19,753 bases of DNA from Flavobacteriaceae bacterium (GTDB taxonomy: Bacteria; Bacteroidota; Bacteroidia; Flavobacteriales; Flavobacteriaceae): positions 1 to 19,753 of the forward strand of contig PAUJ01000032.1 in assembly GCA_002713705.1 (NCBI GenBank). The letters are read 5' to 3'. Below the pieces are notes generated by a model. The model saw nothing but the letters and a program-made list of their open reading frames with translations. It was not told the DNA's origin and did no database searches. Every line of letters begins with the position of its first letter. The stretch's first letter is position 1. The position numbers and the translations under genes were made by a program. Positions 1-8,147 of the stretch are shown here, piece by piece.

Positions 1-2
1 AA

Positions 3-50
3 GAAGGAACTGCTAAAGAAGGAGCTGCTGAAGAAGGAACTGCTGAATAA
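3..50 (+). CDS. rplY: C-terminal end of probable ribosomal protein L25 (partial)
   Basis: Only the last 15 codons and a TAA stop are present; the gene starts upstream of the window. The frame reads as three pentapeptide units (EGTAK, EGAAE, EGTAE) encoded by a 15-bp tandem repeat. Long L25/Ctc-type proteins of Bacteroidota end in a low-complexity tail rich in Ala, Glu, Gly and Lys, and in this phylum the gene often precedes pth, as here. That match of tail composition and position is the whole basis for the name, because the globular 5S rRNA-binding part is not visible. A strong terminator follows. Confidence 0.6.
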   Translation, partial: EGTAKEGAAEEGTAE

Positions 51-75
51 AAAAATTTTATAAAATATACTTAAG

Positions 76-108
76 AAGCATCCTATTTATTTGGGATGCT
101 TTTTTTAT
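76..108 (+). terminator. Rho-independent terminator after the L25-like gene
   Basis: AAGCATCC (76-83) pairs perfectly with GGATGCTT (94-101) across a 10-nt AT-rich loop and runs into a T-rich tract. It separates the upstream gene from pth. Confidence 0.85.
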
Positions 109-197
109 TTTTACAAAAGTTTAATTATCACATGTTTTCAATATTTAGAGAACTCTTTACAATAAATTCTAACAGAAATCTAACTGATGGTGATCCC

Positions 198-764
198 ATG
201 AAAAAATATCTCATTGTAGGTTTAGGTAACATTGGTCCTAAATATGCAAATACCAGACATAATATTGGTTTTAAAATTCTAGATTTTTTAGCTGAAAAAG
301 AAGAACTTACTTTTGAAAGTAAGAAACTAGGTGATGTAACAGTTTACAAATTAAAAGGCAGGACATTTTTATTGTTAAAACCTAGTACGTTCATGAATTT
401 AAGTGGTAAAGCCATTAAATATTGGTTGGAAAAAGAAAAAATTCCCTTAGAGAATTTATTAGTTGTTACAGATGATTTAAATTTAGATTTTGGAACATTT
501 AGAATAAAAACAAAAGGTAGCGATGGCGGACATAATGGCCTAAAGGACGCTCAACAAGTCTTAAATACTAGCAAATACAATCGATTTCGTTTTGGAATTG
601 GAGATACCTTTTCACAAGGAAAACAAGTAGATTATGTTTTAGGAGAATGGATAGGTGAAGAACAAAAATTATTACCTGAAAGAATCGAGAAAGCAACTGA
701 GATCATTAAATCCTTTGGTTTGGCAGGAATAACAAATACCATGAATTCCTTTAATGGAAAATAA
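198..764 (+). CDS. pth: Peptidyl-tRNA hydrolase
   Basis: This enzyme (188 aa) releases tRNA from prematurely dissociated peptidyl-tRNA in the cytoplasm. The protein opens with the family signature GLGNIG. The expected catalytic and binding positions can be seen: Asn11, His21 (in TRHNIG), Met66-Asn67 (FMNLSG), Asp92/93 (TDDLNL) and Asn113 (GGHNGLK). The length matches the usual 185-195 aa. The frame stays open back to an ATG at 96, but that codon lies inside the terminator hairpin and would add 34 residues that the family lacks, so the ATG at 198 is used. The stop is one base before the preferred start of ribF, suggesting translational coupling. Confidence 0.96.
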   Translation: MKKYLIVGLGNIGPKYANTRHNIGFKILDFLAEKEELTFESKKLGDVTVYKLKGRTFLLLKPSTFMNLSGKAIKYWLEKEKIPLENLLVVTDDLNLDFGTFRIKTKGSDGGHNGLKDAQQVLNTSKYNRFRFGIGDTFSQGKQVDYVLGEWIGEEQKLLPERIEKATEIIKSFGLAGITNTMNSFNGK

Positions 765-765
765 T

Positions 766-1698
766 ATGGACGTATATAAATCTTTAGCTTCCTATAAGAA
801 AACCAATCCATCTGTAATAACTATTGGCACTTTTGATGGTTTACATTTAGGACATAAAGCAATTATAAATCAATTAGTTAACACTGCTAAAAAGGACAAT
901 CTATCATCAATTTTACTTACATTCTTTCCGCATCCAAGAATGATTTTACAAAAAAATTCATCCTTAAAATTGATAAATACTATAAATGAACGTTCAGCAA
1001 TAATTAAACAAACAGGAGTTTCAAATTTAATCATCCATCCTTTCACAAAAGAGTTCTCAAGGTTAACTGCTTTAGAATTTGTAAGAGATATTTTGGTAAA
1101 TCAACTACATATTAAAAAAATAATTATTGGTTACGATCATCAATTTGGAAGAAATAGAACTGCTACTATTAACGATTTAATTGAGTTTGGTAACATCTAT
1201 GATTTTGAAGTTTTTGAAATTACCGCTCAACAATTACAAAATGTATCTATTAGTTCTACAAAAATCCGAAAAGCATTAGAGGAAGGTGATGTGAAAACCG
1301 CCAATCAATATCTTGGATATCCTTTTATGCTTTCGGGGAAAATAGTTAAAGGAAAAGGAATTGGAAAAACATTAGCGTTTCCAACTGCTAACTTTAAAAT
1401 CAAGGAAGATTATAAACTCATCCCAAAAAATGGTGTTTATTTAGTAAGATCTGTCATAGCTAAAAAAGAGGTTTTTGGCCTTACCAATATCGGTACTAAT
1501 CCAACCTTTGGGGGTATTCATAAATCAATTGAAACTCATTTTTTAGATTACAAAAATGATTTATACAATAAGAATATTCGAATAAATTTTATAAAAAAAA
1601 TTAGAGAAGAAAAAATATTTGACTCTAAAGAAGCGCTAAAAATCGCCATTAAAGAAGATGAAATATTCGCGCGAGATTATCTAAAAATTAATGAATAA
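766..1698 (+). CDS. ribF: Bifunctional riboflavin kinase / FAD synthetase
   Basis: RibF phosphorylates riboflavin to FMN and adenylylates FMN to FAD. The N-terminal nucleotidyltransferase domain has GTFDGLHLGH at residues 21-30 (the HxGH ATP-binding motif) and the SSTKIR motif near its end. The C-terminal flavokinase domain carries GKGIGKTLAFPTAN and NGVYLV. The length, 310 aa, is normal. An in-frame ATG 12 nt upstream (754) would overlap pth. The ATG at 766 gives the family-like start MDVYKS and abuts the pth stop, so it is preferred. There is no FMN-riboswitch-like leader, because the upstream DNA is pth coding sequence; expression probably depends on the pth transcript. Confidence 0.95.
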   Translation: MDVYKSLASYKKTNPSVITIGTFDGLHLGHKAIINQLVNTAKKDNLSSILLTFFPHPRMILQKNSSLKLINTINERSAIIKQTGVSNLIIHPFTKEFSRLTALEFVRDILVNQLHIKKIIIGYDHQFGRNRTATINDLIEFGNIYDFEVFEITAQQLQNVSISSTKIRKALEEGDVKTANQYLGYPFMLSGKIVKGKGIGKTLAFPTANFKIKEDYKLIPKNGVYLVRSVIAKKEVFGLTNIGTNPTFGGIHKSIETHFLDYKNDLYNKNIRINFIKKIREEKIFDSKEALKIAIKEDEIFARDYLKINE

Positions 1699-3016
1699 TT
1701 TTTTTTTTAAACAAATTGACAATACAAGTTTAAGCCTCTTTAGGGTTGTTTTTGGATTTTTAATTACTCTGGAAGCTTTTGGAGCGATTGCTACAGGATG
1801 GGTTGGACGTGTATTAGTAAAACCAGATTTCACATTTAATTTTATTGGCTTTGATTTTTTACAATGCTTTGTTGGCGAAGGAATGTATTTTTATTTCGCT
1901 CTAATGGGAATCTTCGGAATTTTCGTAATGTTGGGATATAAATATCGATTAGCGATGTTCTGTTATGCTTTATTATGGACTACGGTTTATTTAATGCAAA
2001 AAACATCCTATAACAATCATTATTACTTAATGGTATTACTTTGTTGGATAATGACTTTTTTACCTGCAAATAAACGGTATTCATTAGATGCTAAATTTAA
2101 CCCTTTGTTTAAATCACTTTCAATGCCTCAATGGGTTAAATGGACACTGATATTGCAAGTTGCTATTGTATTTATTTATGGATCTGTTGCAAAATGGTAT
2201 CCCGATTGGATAAATGGAACTGCTCCTGAAATTATATTAAAATCTAAAAAAGATTATTTCATAATTGGAGACTTACTTCAATATAATTGGGTACATTATA
2301 TTATTGCCTACTTTGGAATATTTTTCGATTTACTAATCATCCCAATGTTATTATGGAAACAAACAAGAGTACTTGGCTTTTACCTTTCGCTCTTTTTTAA
2401 TTTGTTTAACTCCATTGTTTTTCAAGTAGGTATTTTCCCTTATATGTCAATTGCTTTTTTATTGTTTTTCTTTAGTTCGGAAACCATCCAAAAAAGATTC
2501 AAACTTAAAAATGAAATTTACGATGAACACCAAGTCACCATACCTAAACAAAATAATATACTGATCGGTATATTATTAGTGTATTTTCTATTTCAGATAG
2601 GTTTACCCATTCGCCATTGGATGATTCAAGATGATGTACTTTGGACAGAAGAAGGTCATCGGATGAGTTGGAGGATGATGTTAAGGTCTAAAAGTGGTAC
2701 TTTAATTGTTAGGATTGAAGATAAAAAAACAAAAGAAAACAAAGTGTATGATTATAAAAAATTACTATCACCTAAACAAGTAAGATCTGTAGCTACAAAA
2801 CCAGATTTAATATGGCAATTAGTACAAAAAATTAAAGCAATTGAAACTAAAAAAGGGAATGATGTTGCAATTTATGTAAATTCAAAAGTAAGTGTCAATG
2901 GAGGGCCTTACCATCAGTTTACCAATCCTAAAATAGACATTGCAAATCTAAACTGGGAGCTATTTAAACACAGTAATTGGTTATTACCTTCACCTGAAGA
3001 TTATCAAAATAAATAA
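1691..3016 (+). CDS. HTTM / vitamin K-dependent gamma-carboxylase-like membrane protein
   Basis: This 441-aa integral membrane protein has about eight or nine hydrophobic segments (for example near residues 14-34, 63-82, 88-102, 110-126, 148-165, 200-222, 226-262 and 290-305), followed by a soluble C-terminal part. It resembles vitamin K-dependent gamma-glutamyl carboxylase and the bacterial HTTM families. Lys104 lies in QKTSYNNHYYL, closely matching (from memory) the stretch around the catalytic lysine of human GGCX. Near residues 318-332, WTEEGHRMSWRMM matches the Trp/Ser-Trp-Met-Met pattern of the carboxylase C-terminal region. The ATG overlaps the ribF stop by 8 nt. Codons 3-6 contain a run of ten T. 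No carboxylation substrate is recognisable nearby, so the biochemical role is unknown. Confidence 0.82.
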   Translation: MNNFFFKQIDNTSLSLFRVVFGFLITLEAFGAIATGWVGRVLVKPDFTFNFIGFDFLQCFVGEGMYFYFALMGIFGIFVMLGYKYRLAMFCYALLWTTVYLMQKTSYNNHYYLMVLLCWIMTFLPANKRYSLDAKFNPLFKSLSMPQWVKWTLILQVAIVFIYGSVAKWYPDWINGTAPEIILKSKKDYFIIGDLLQYNWVHYIIAYFGIFFDLLIIPMLLWKQTRVLGFYLSLFFNLFNSIVFQVGIFPYMSIAFLLFFFSSETIQKRFKLKNEIYDEHQVTIPKQNNILIGILLVYFLFQIGLPIRHWMIQDDVLWTEEGHRMSWRMMLRSKSGTLIVRIEDKKTKENKVYDYKKLLSPKQVRSVATKPDLIWQLVQKIKAIETKKGNDVAIYVNSKVSVNGGPYHQFTNPKIDIANLNWELFKHSNWLLPSPEDYQNK

Positions 3017-3082
3017 GGACCGAAAAATCTCCTAATAAACCCCTCTTTTTTCCTAAATTGCAGGCTTAAAAGTTTTAATAAA

Positions 3083-4354
3083 ATGTTACAAGTAAACCAA
3101 ATACGCGAAAACAAAGAAAAATTTATTCAAGCTCTTAGCAAAAGAGATTTTGATGCAACAACTATTTTCGAAGAAGTTTTAAAAACCGATGAGTTACGTA
3201 AAGCAACTCAAGCTAAACTTGATGAAATTTTATCGCAATCCAATACAGTTTCTAAAGAAATTGGAATTCTATTTAAAAATGGGAACCCTCAAAAAGCAAA
3301 TCTTTTAAAAGAGAAAACAACCCAATTAAAAGAAGTTTCAAAACAACTTACAGAAACATTAAATACTGCTGAAGAAAAACTTCAGCAATTACTTTTTAAC
3401 ATACCTAATATTCCAAATGAATTGGTTCCAGCTGGAACTGACGAAAATGATAATCAAGAGGTTTTTATTGAAGGTGGAATCCCAAAACTTTCTGAAGGTG
3501 CATTACCTCATTGGGAATTGGCAAAAAAATATGATATAATAGATTTTGAACTTGGTGTGAAAATTACAGGTGCTGGATTCCCTGTATACAAAGGAAAAGG
3601 AGCTCAACTACAACGTGCTTTAATCTCTTATTTTTTAGATAAAAATACGGATGCCGGTTATACCGAATATCAAGTTCCACATTTGATAAATGAAGCTTCA
3701 GGGTTTGGAACTGGTCAATTACCAGATAAAGAAGGACAAATGTATCATTCTACTGCAGACGATTTATACTTAATACCCACCGCAGAAATTCCAGTTACTA
3801 ATTTATTCCGTGGTGATTTAAAAGCGCATTCAGAATTACCCATTTTATGTACTGCATACACACCTTGCTTTAGAAGAGAAGCCGGAAGTTATGGAGCACA
3901 TGTTAGAGGATTAAACAGATTGCATCAATTTGATAAAGTGGAAATTGTAAGAGTTGAAAAGCCTGAAAATTCTTATACTGCTCTTACCGGAATGGTAACT
4001 CACGTTAAAGATATACTTAGAGAGTTAAAATTACCGTATCGCATCCTCAGGTTGTGTGGGGGAGATTTAGGATTTACTGCTGCATTAACCTATGATTTTG
4101 AAGTTTTTTCTACCGCTCAAGATCGTTGGTTAGAAATTTCATCAGTTTCAAATTTTGAAACATTTCAAGCAAATAGACTAAAATTACGCTACAAAGATGA
4201 AAATGGTAATAATAAATTAGCACATACACTTAATGGTAGTTCTTTAGCCTTACCAAGAGTATTGGCGGGAATTTTGGAAAACTATCAAAGCCCAGAAGGA
4301 ATTAAAATACCTGAAGTATTAGTGCCTTATTGCGGCTTTAACATAATTAATTAA
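3083..4354 (+). CDS. serS: Seryl-tRNA synthetase
   Basis: This cytoplasmic class II aminoacyl-tRNA synthetase charges tRNA-Ser. Residues 1 to about 105 form the Lys/Glu-rich coiled-coil arm that contacts the tRNA long arm. The catalytic core has the serine-recognition motif PTAEIPVTN, motif 2 starting at Phe263-Arg264-Arg265-Glu266 (FRREAGSYG), and motif 3 at about 384-397 (NGSSLALPRVLAGI, with the ATP-contacting Arg392). The length of 423 aa is standard. It lies 66 nt after the HTTM gene. The spacer holds only a weak -7-like sequence (TAAATTGC, 3054-3061), so a separate promoter is possible but unproven. The sulfurtransferase begins 6 nt after its stop. Confidence 0.97.
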   Translation: MLQVNQIRENKEKFIQALSKRDFDATTIFEEVLKTDELRKATQAKLDEILSQSNTVSKEIGILFKNGNPQKANLLKEKTTQLKEVSKQLTETLNTAEEKLQQLLFNIPNIPNELVPAGTDENDNQEVFIEGGIPKLSEGALPHWELAKKYDIIDFELGVKITGAGFPVYKGKGAQLQRALISYFLDKNTDAGYTEYQVPHLINEASGFGTGQLPDKEGQMYHSTADDLYLIPTAEIPVTNLFRGDLKAHSELPILCTAYTPCFRREAGSYGAHVRGLNRLHQFDKVEIVRVEKPENSYTALTGMVTHVKDILRELKLPYRILRLCGGDLGFTAALTYDFEVFSTAQDRWLEISSVSNFETFQANRLKLRYKDENGNNKLAHTLNGSSLALPRVLAGILENYQSPEGIKIPEVLVPYCGFNIIN

Positions 4355-4360
4355 TCTTAT

Positions 4361-5185
4361 TTGAATCCACTAGTCTCTGTTAATTGGCTTTCTCAAAATT
4401 TAAACACACCTAATTTAGTCGTTTTAGATGTTAGCTTAGAAAGTAATATAGCTAATATTAAAGTTGAATTTCCTGGTATCCAAATCAAAGGTGCTCGGTA
4501 TTTTGATTTAAAAAGAAAATTTTCTGATCTAGAAAGCCGATTACCAAATACATTACCAAATCCTAAATATTTTTCATTGGCATGCAGAAATCTTGGGATA
4601 AATAACAATAGTATCATTGTAGTTTATGACAATATAGGAATTTACGCCAGTCCCAGAGTATGGTGGATGTTTAAAATTATGGGGCATAAAAATATTGCTG
4701 TTTTAGATGGTGGACTTCCATCTTGGAAAAATAAAAAGTACCCTACAGAATCAATTCAAAATCGAGTACTATCGGAAGGTGATTTTAAAGCAAAATTTAA
4801 TCCAAATCTTCTAAAAAAAGCTTTTAATATCTTAGAAAACATAAAATCAAAAGAAGCTATTTTAGTAGATGCTAGATCTAATGGACGGTTTTGCGGATTG
4901 ATTCCAGAAACTCGAAAAAATTTAAAATCTGGCCATATCCCAAATGCTATAAACCTCCCATTTTTAGAAGTATTAAAAGACGGGGAATTTCTTTCGATAA
5001 ATGAAATTTCTGCTATTTTTAAAAAGTTAAAGATAGACAAACGGCCAAAAATATTCACATGTGGATCTGGATTAACCGCATGTATCTTAATATTAGCATC
5101 AACATTAATTTCAGAAGATAATCACTTTTTATATGACGGCTCTTGGTCCGAATGGGGTCAATTAGAAGGAGTGCCTATTTTTTAG
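4361..5185 (+). CDS. 3-mercaptopyruvate-type sulfurtransferase (two rhodanese domains)
   Basis: The protein (274 aa) has tandem rhodanese domains, at about residues 5-125 (inactive) and 150-270 (catalytic). The active-site loop reads CGSGLTA with Cys234. The CGSG(V/L)TA form is typical of 3-mercaptopyruvate sulfurtransferase, whereas thiosulfate sulfurtransferases usually have CRKGVT. The likely role is sulfur transfer from mercaptopyruvate to thiophilic acceptors in the cytoplasm. The start is TTG: the in-frame codons upstream reach the stop codon at 4352-4354 within three codons, no ATG or GTG precedes the first conserved block (SVNWL), and the next Met is about 100 residues in. Spacing to serS (6 nt) suggests co-transcription. 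Substrate preference is inferred from the loop only. Confidence 0.88.
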   Translation: MNPLVSVNWLSQNLNTPNLVVLDVSLESNIANIKVEFPGIQIKGARYFDLKRKFSDLESRLPNTLPNPKYFSLACRNLGINNNSIIVVYDNIGIYASPRVWWMFKIMGHKNIAVLDGGLPSWKNKKYPTESIQNRVLSEGDFKAKFNPNLLKKAFNILENIKSKEAILVDARSNGRFCGLIPETRKNLKSGHIPNAINLPFLEVLKDGEFLSINEISAIFKKLKIDKRPKIFTCGSGLTACILILASTLISEDNHFLYDGSWSEWGQLEGVPIF

Positions 5186-5201
5186 ATAATGCTCTATTAA
5201 A

Positions 5202-5237
5202 TTGACATTTTATTAAGGAATCAATTCCCTATCTTTA
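5202..5237 (+). promoter_or_regulatory. Bacteroidota-type promoter for the TPR-rsmA-mgtE run
   Basis: TTGACA at 5202-5207 and TATCTTTA at 5230-5237 (matching TAnnTTTG/A) lie just before the ATG at 5242. The spacing is a little longer than the usual range. If the -7 element is used, the transcript would be nearly leaderless. Confidence 0.5.
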
Positions 5238-5241
5238 ACCC

Positions 5242-7029
5242 ATGCACAAAATTATTTTAATCTTATTTTTTCTATCACTAAGTATCGTTAATGCTCAAAA
5301 TAATTTGTTGGCAAAAAACTATTTTGAACAAGGAGAATACGAGAAAGCACTAGCGCTTTACACCAATCTTTATAAAAAAAATAAAAATTTTAATTATTTT
5401 AAGGCTATTGTGGCTTCACACCAACAATTAGAAAACTTTAAAGAAGCAGAACAACTATTAAAAGAAAGGCTAAATAATAAAAGAATTATCCCTCAACTTT
5501 ATGTAGAATTAGGCCATAACTATTCGCTACAAAAAAATGATTCATTAGCCAATATTAATTATGACAAAGCACTTCTTTTTGTAAATGAAAGTAAAAAATT
5601 TAATTATGGAAGAAGTATTGGTGAATCGTTTGAAAGGTATAGCCTTTTAAATTATGCAATTGAAACCTATATAATTGCTATGAATACTTTTCCAGATACT
5701 GACTTTAGTTATCAATTAGCACGTATTTATGGTGAACAAGGCAATCTTGAAAAAATGTTTGATAGTTATTTAGTATTAATCAAAAAAAACCCTTCTTATC
5801 AAGGAATCGCTCAACAAAACTTCAGTCTATACATCTCTGAAAACCCTGCCGAAGAAGGAAATGTGTTACTCCGAAAAGCATTACTTCAAAAATTACAAAA
5901 GCAACCTGATGTTTTGTATAATGAATTATTAAGCTGGTTGTTTATTCAACAAAAAGAATATAAAAAAGCATTTACTCAAGAAAAAGCAATTTACAAACGT
6001 ACCGGAAATAACGATTTATCTGGTATAGTAGATATTGCTTATTTTGCTAGTAATGATGATGATGATGAAAATGCCATATTAATAGTCAATTTTTTAATCG
6101 AAAATGCTTCAACACCTGAAGAAAAAATAGCAGGTTATCAACATTTAATGAAAATTAAACTAAAAACTGCTTCCGAAAAAGAATATCCAAAAATTCAAAA
6201 AAGTTATGAAGATTTATTTAATGAATTTGGAAATGGGAAAAAAACATATCAGCTTCAATTAGACTATAATTATTTTTTAGCCTTCCAAAACAATAAAAAA
6301 AACCTTGCTGTTTCAAATTTAAAATCTTTTTCTAAACAGCCTTTATCAAGATACCAAAAGGCACGAATTAAAATGCTTTTAGCAGATATTTTGGTTTTTG
6401 ATGAAAAATTCAATCAAGCATTGATCTATTATTCACAAATTCAACAGGAAGTAAAAGGTGATTTATTAGCTCAAGAAGCACGTTTTAAAGTTGCAAAGAC
6501 TAGTTATTTTAATTTTGATTTTACTTGGGCTCAGGTACAGTTAGATGTCCTTAAAAAATCGGCAACACAATTAATTGCTAATGATGCAATGCAATTGAGT
6601 TTACTGATAAAAGATAATTCCTTAGAAGATTCTACTCAAACTGCCTTAAAACAATTTGCTCGAGCCGATCTTTTAAAATTCCAGAAAAAAGAAACGGAAG
6701 CGATTTCAGTTTTAAAAAGCTTGTTAGATAATCACAAAGGTGAAAAAATTGAAGATGAAGCTTTACTAAAACTAGGTGAGTTGTATGAAGACAATGGTGA
6801 CTATGAAAAAGCCATAGAAAGTTATCTTGCTTTAATAGAATTTTATAATGAAGATATATTAGCCGATGATGCACATTATCGATTGGCAAGACTATACGAA
6901 ACAAAACTTAATCAACCTCAAAAAGCAAAAAAATACTATGAGTTATTAATCTTCAATTTTGAAGATAGTATTTACTTTGTAGAAGCAAGAAAAAAATACA
7001 GGATGCTTCGGGGTGATGAAATAGAATAA
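5242..7029 (+). CDS. Exported tetratricopeptide-repeat protein
   Basis: This 595-aa protein has an N-terminal signal peptide (basic start, hydrophobic core, cleavage probably after NA near residue 18) followed by helical TPR-like repeats along its length. The clearest repeats are N-terminal (NYFEQGEYEKALALYTNLYK) and C-terminal (YEDNGDYEKAIESYLALIE and the following ARLYETK unit). There is no lipobox and no C-terminal membrane anchor, so a periplasmic scaffold or binding protein is the likeliest form. An acidic run (DDDDE) occurs near residues 272-276. No enzymatic domain is recognised. It is the first gene of the long + strand run and sits 3 nt before the DUF4286-like gene; the partners its repeats bind cannot be deduced. 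Confidence 0.85.
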   Translation: MHKIILILFFLSLSIVNAQNNLLAKNYFEQGEYEKALALYTNLYKKNKNFNYFKAIVASHQQLENFKEAEQLLKERLNNKRIIPQLYVELGHNYSLQKNDSLANINYDKALLFVNESKKFNYGRSIGESFERYSLLNYAIETYIIAMNTFPDTDFSYQLARIYGEQGNLEKMFDSYLVLIKKNPSYQGIAQQNFSLYISENPAEEGNVLLRKALLQKLQKQPDVLYNELLSWLFIQQKEYKKAFTQEKAIYKRTGNNDLSGIVDIAYFASNDDDDENAILIVNFLIENASTPEEKIAGYQHLMKIKLKTASEKEYPKIQKSYEDLFNEFGNGKKTYQLQLDYNYFLAFQNNKKNLAVSNLKSFSKQPLSRYQKARIKMLLADILVFDEKFNQALIYYSQIQQEVKGDLLAQEARFKVAKTSYFNFDFTWAQVQLDVLKKSATQLIANDAMQLSLLIKDNSLEDSTQTALKQFARADLLKFQKKETEAISVLKSLLDNHKGEKIEDEALLKLGELYEDNGDYEKAIESYLALIEFYNEDILADDAHYRLARLYETKLNQPQKAKKYYELLIFNFEDSIYFVEARKKYRMLRGDEIE

Positions 7030-7032
7030 AAA

Positions 7033-7356
7033 ATGATTATATATAATGTTACCGTAAATATTGAAAAAAGTATCCACGACGAATGGCTGATTTGGATTAA
7101 AAATTATATCCCATTGGTTTTAGCTACCAAAAAATTTACAGATGCTAAACTTACCAAAGTACTAGTTGAAGAAGAAATGGGAGGTACTACTTATGCCATA
7201 CAATACAGAGCAAAATCTCGCGAAGCTTTGGACAGTTATTATAAAAATGATGCAGATAAGCTCAGGCAAGATGGTTTATTAAAATTTGCGGATAAGATGC
7301 TTACTTTTAGTACGGAATTAGAAATAATAGATGAATATAGTATAACACATCATTGA
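7033..7356 (+). CDS. DUF4286-family small protein
   Basis: This 107-aa protein starts MIIYNVTVNIEKSIHDEW and contains the pattern FTDAKLTKVL...GGTTYAIQYRA...LDSYYKNDADKLRQDG, which I recognise as DUF4286, a ferredoxin-like-fold family common in Bacteroidota and often next to rsmA. It has no signal peptide, membrane segment or catalytic motif. The start ATG is 3 nt after the TPR gene stop, and the stop TGA is 2 nt before the rsmA ATG, so it is probably co-translated. The function of the family is unknown; its conserved position suggests a link to ribosome maturation, but that is inference. Confidence 0.8.
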   Translation: MIIYNVTVNIEKSIHDEWLIWIKNYIPLVLATKKFTDAKLTKVLVEEEMGGTTYAIQYRAKSREALDSYYKNDADKLRQDGLLKFADKMLTFSTELEIIDEYSITHH

Positions 7357-7358
7357 AA

Positions 7359-8147
7359 ATGTCTGTAAAAGCAAAAAAACATTTAGGTCAACATTTCCTT
7401 AAAGACGAAAGTATTGCAAAAAAAATTGCCGACACACTAACACAAGATACTTATAAAAATGTATTGGAAATTGGGCCTGGAATGGGAGTGCTTACCAAAT
7501 ATCTTCTAGAACAAAATCTAGAAATCATAGCAATGGAATTAGATCAAGAATCTGTAATTTATCTAAATAAACATTTTAAAAACAAAAACCTATCAGTAAT
7601 ATCTGCTGATTTTTTAAAATTTGATTTAGAAAAATTTTTTAATGGAGAACCCTATGCCATCACTGGTAACTTCCCTTATAATATATCCACACAAATTGTA
7701 TTCAAAACTTTAGAATGGCGAGATCAAATTCCAGAATTTACAGGCATGTTTCAAAAAGAAGTAGCAAAACGTATTTGTGAAAAAAAAGGAAGTAAAGTCT
7801 ACGGAATTATGTCGGTTTTGGTACAAGCTTTTTACGATGCAGAATATTTATTTACAGTCCCTCCCACTGTATTCGATCCTCCTCCAAAGGTAGATAGCGG
7901 AGTGCTTCGCTTAAGAAGAAAAGAAAACTATAGCCTTCCTTGTGATGAAAAAATGTTATTTAAAGTAGTAAAAACTGCTTTTCAACAAAGAAGAAAAACA
8001 TTACGTAATAGTTTAAAAGTCTTTAATCTTTCCGATAAATTAAAAGAAGATATTATATTTGGACAGCGACCTGAACAACTTTCGGTTTCAGAATTTATTA
8101 TGCTTACTCAAAAATTAGAGAAAGATGAAATTTCAACTAACAACTAA
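7359..8147 (+). CDS. rsmA: 16S rRNA (adenine1518/1519-N6)-dimethyltransferase
   Basis: RsmA (KsgA) uses S-adenosylmethionine to dimethylate two adjacent adenines in helix 45 of 16S rRNA, a late step and quality check in 30S assembly. The 262-aa protein has the N-terminal KKHLGQHFL signature, the SAM-binding motif I LEIGPGMGVLT, an acidic motif with ADFLKF, the catalytic motif NFPYNIS at residue 104 (Phe replaces the more common Leu of NLPYxIS) and the C-terminal FDPPPKVDSGVLRL. The ATG at 7359 gives the usual MSVKAKKHLGQ start; an in-frame TTG two codons upstream is less likely. The last 23 nt overlap the start of mgtE. Confidence 0.96.
   Translation: MSVKAKKHLGQHFLKDESIAKKIADTLTQDTYKNVLEIGPGMGVLTKYLLEQNLEIIAMELDQESVIYLNKHFKNKNLSVISADFLKFDLEKFFNGEPYAITGNFPYNISTQIVFKTLEWRDQIPEFTGMFQKEVAKRICEKKGSKVYGIMSVLVQAFYDAEYLFTVPPTVFDPPPKVDSGVLRLRRKENYSLPCDEKMLFKVVKTAFQQRRKTLRNSLKVFNLSDKLKEDIIFGQRPEQLSVSEFIMLTQKLEKDEISTNN

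Noticed and set aside
96..197. Longer pth reading frame starting at an ATG at 96
   Set aside because: The codon lies within the upstream terminator hairpin and the added 34 residues are not part of the peptidyl-tRNA hydrolase family; the family signature starts at 198.
4393..5058. Two open frames on the - strand within the sulfurtransferase gene
   Set aside because: They are antisense to a well-supported rhodanese gene and show no recognisable motif or ribosome-binding context.
6632..6904. Open frame on the - strand within the TPR gene
   Set aside because: The composition (His/Leu-rich) is that of a shadow of a Lys/Glu-rich gene, and there is no domain or promoter.
754..8124. Riboswitches expected for ribF (FMN) or mgtE (Mg2+)
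   Set aside because: The DNA upstream of both genes is coding sequence of the preceding gene, so no leader exists to hold one.
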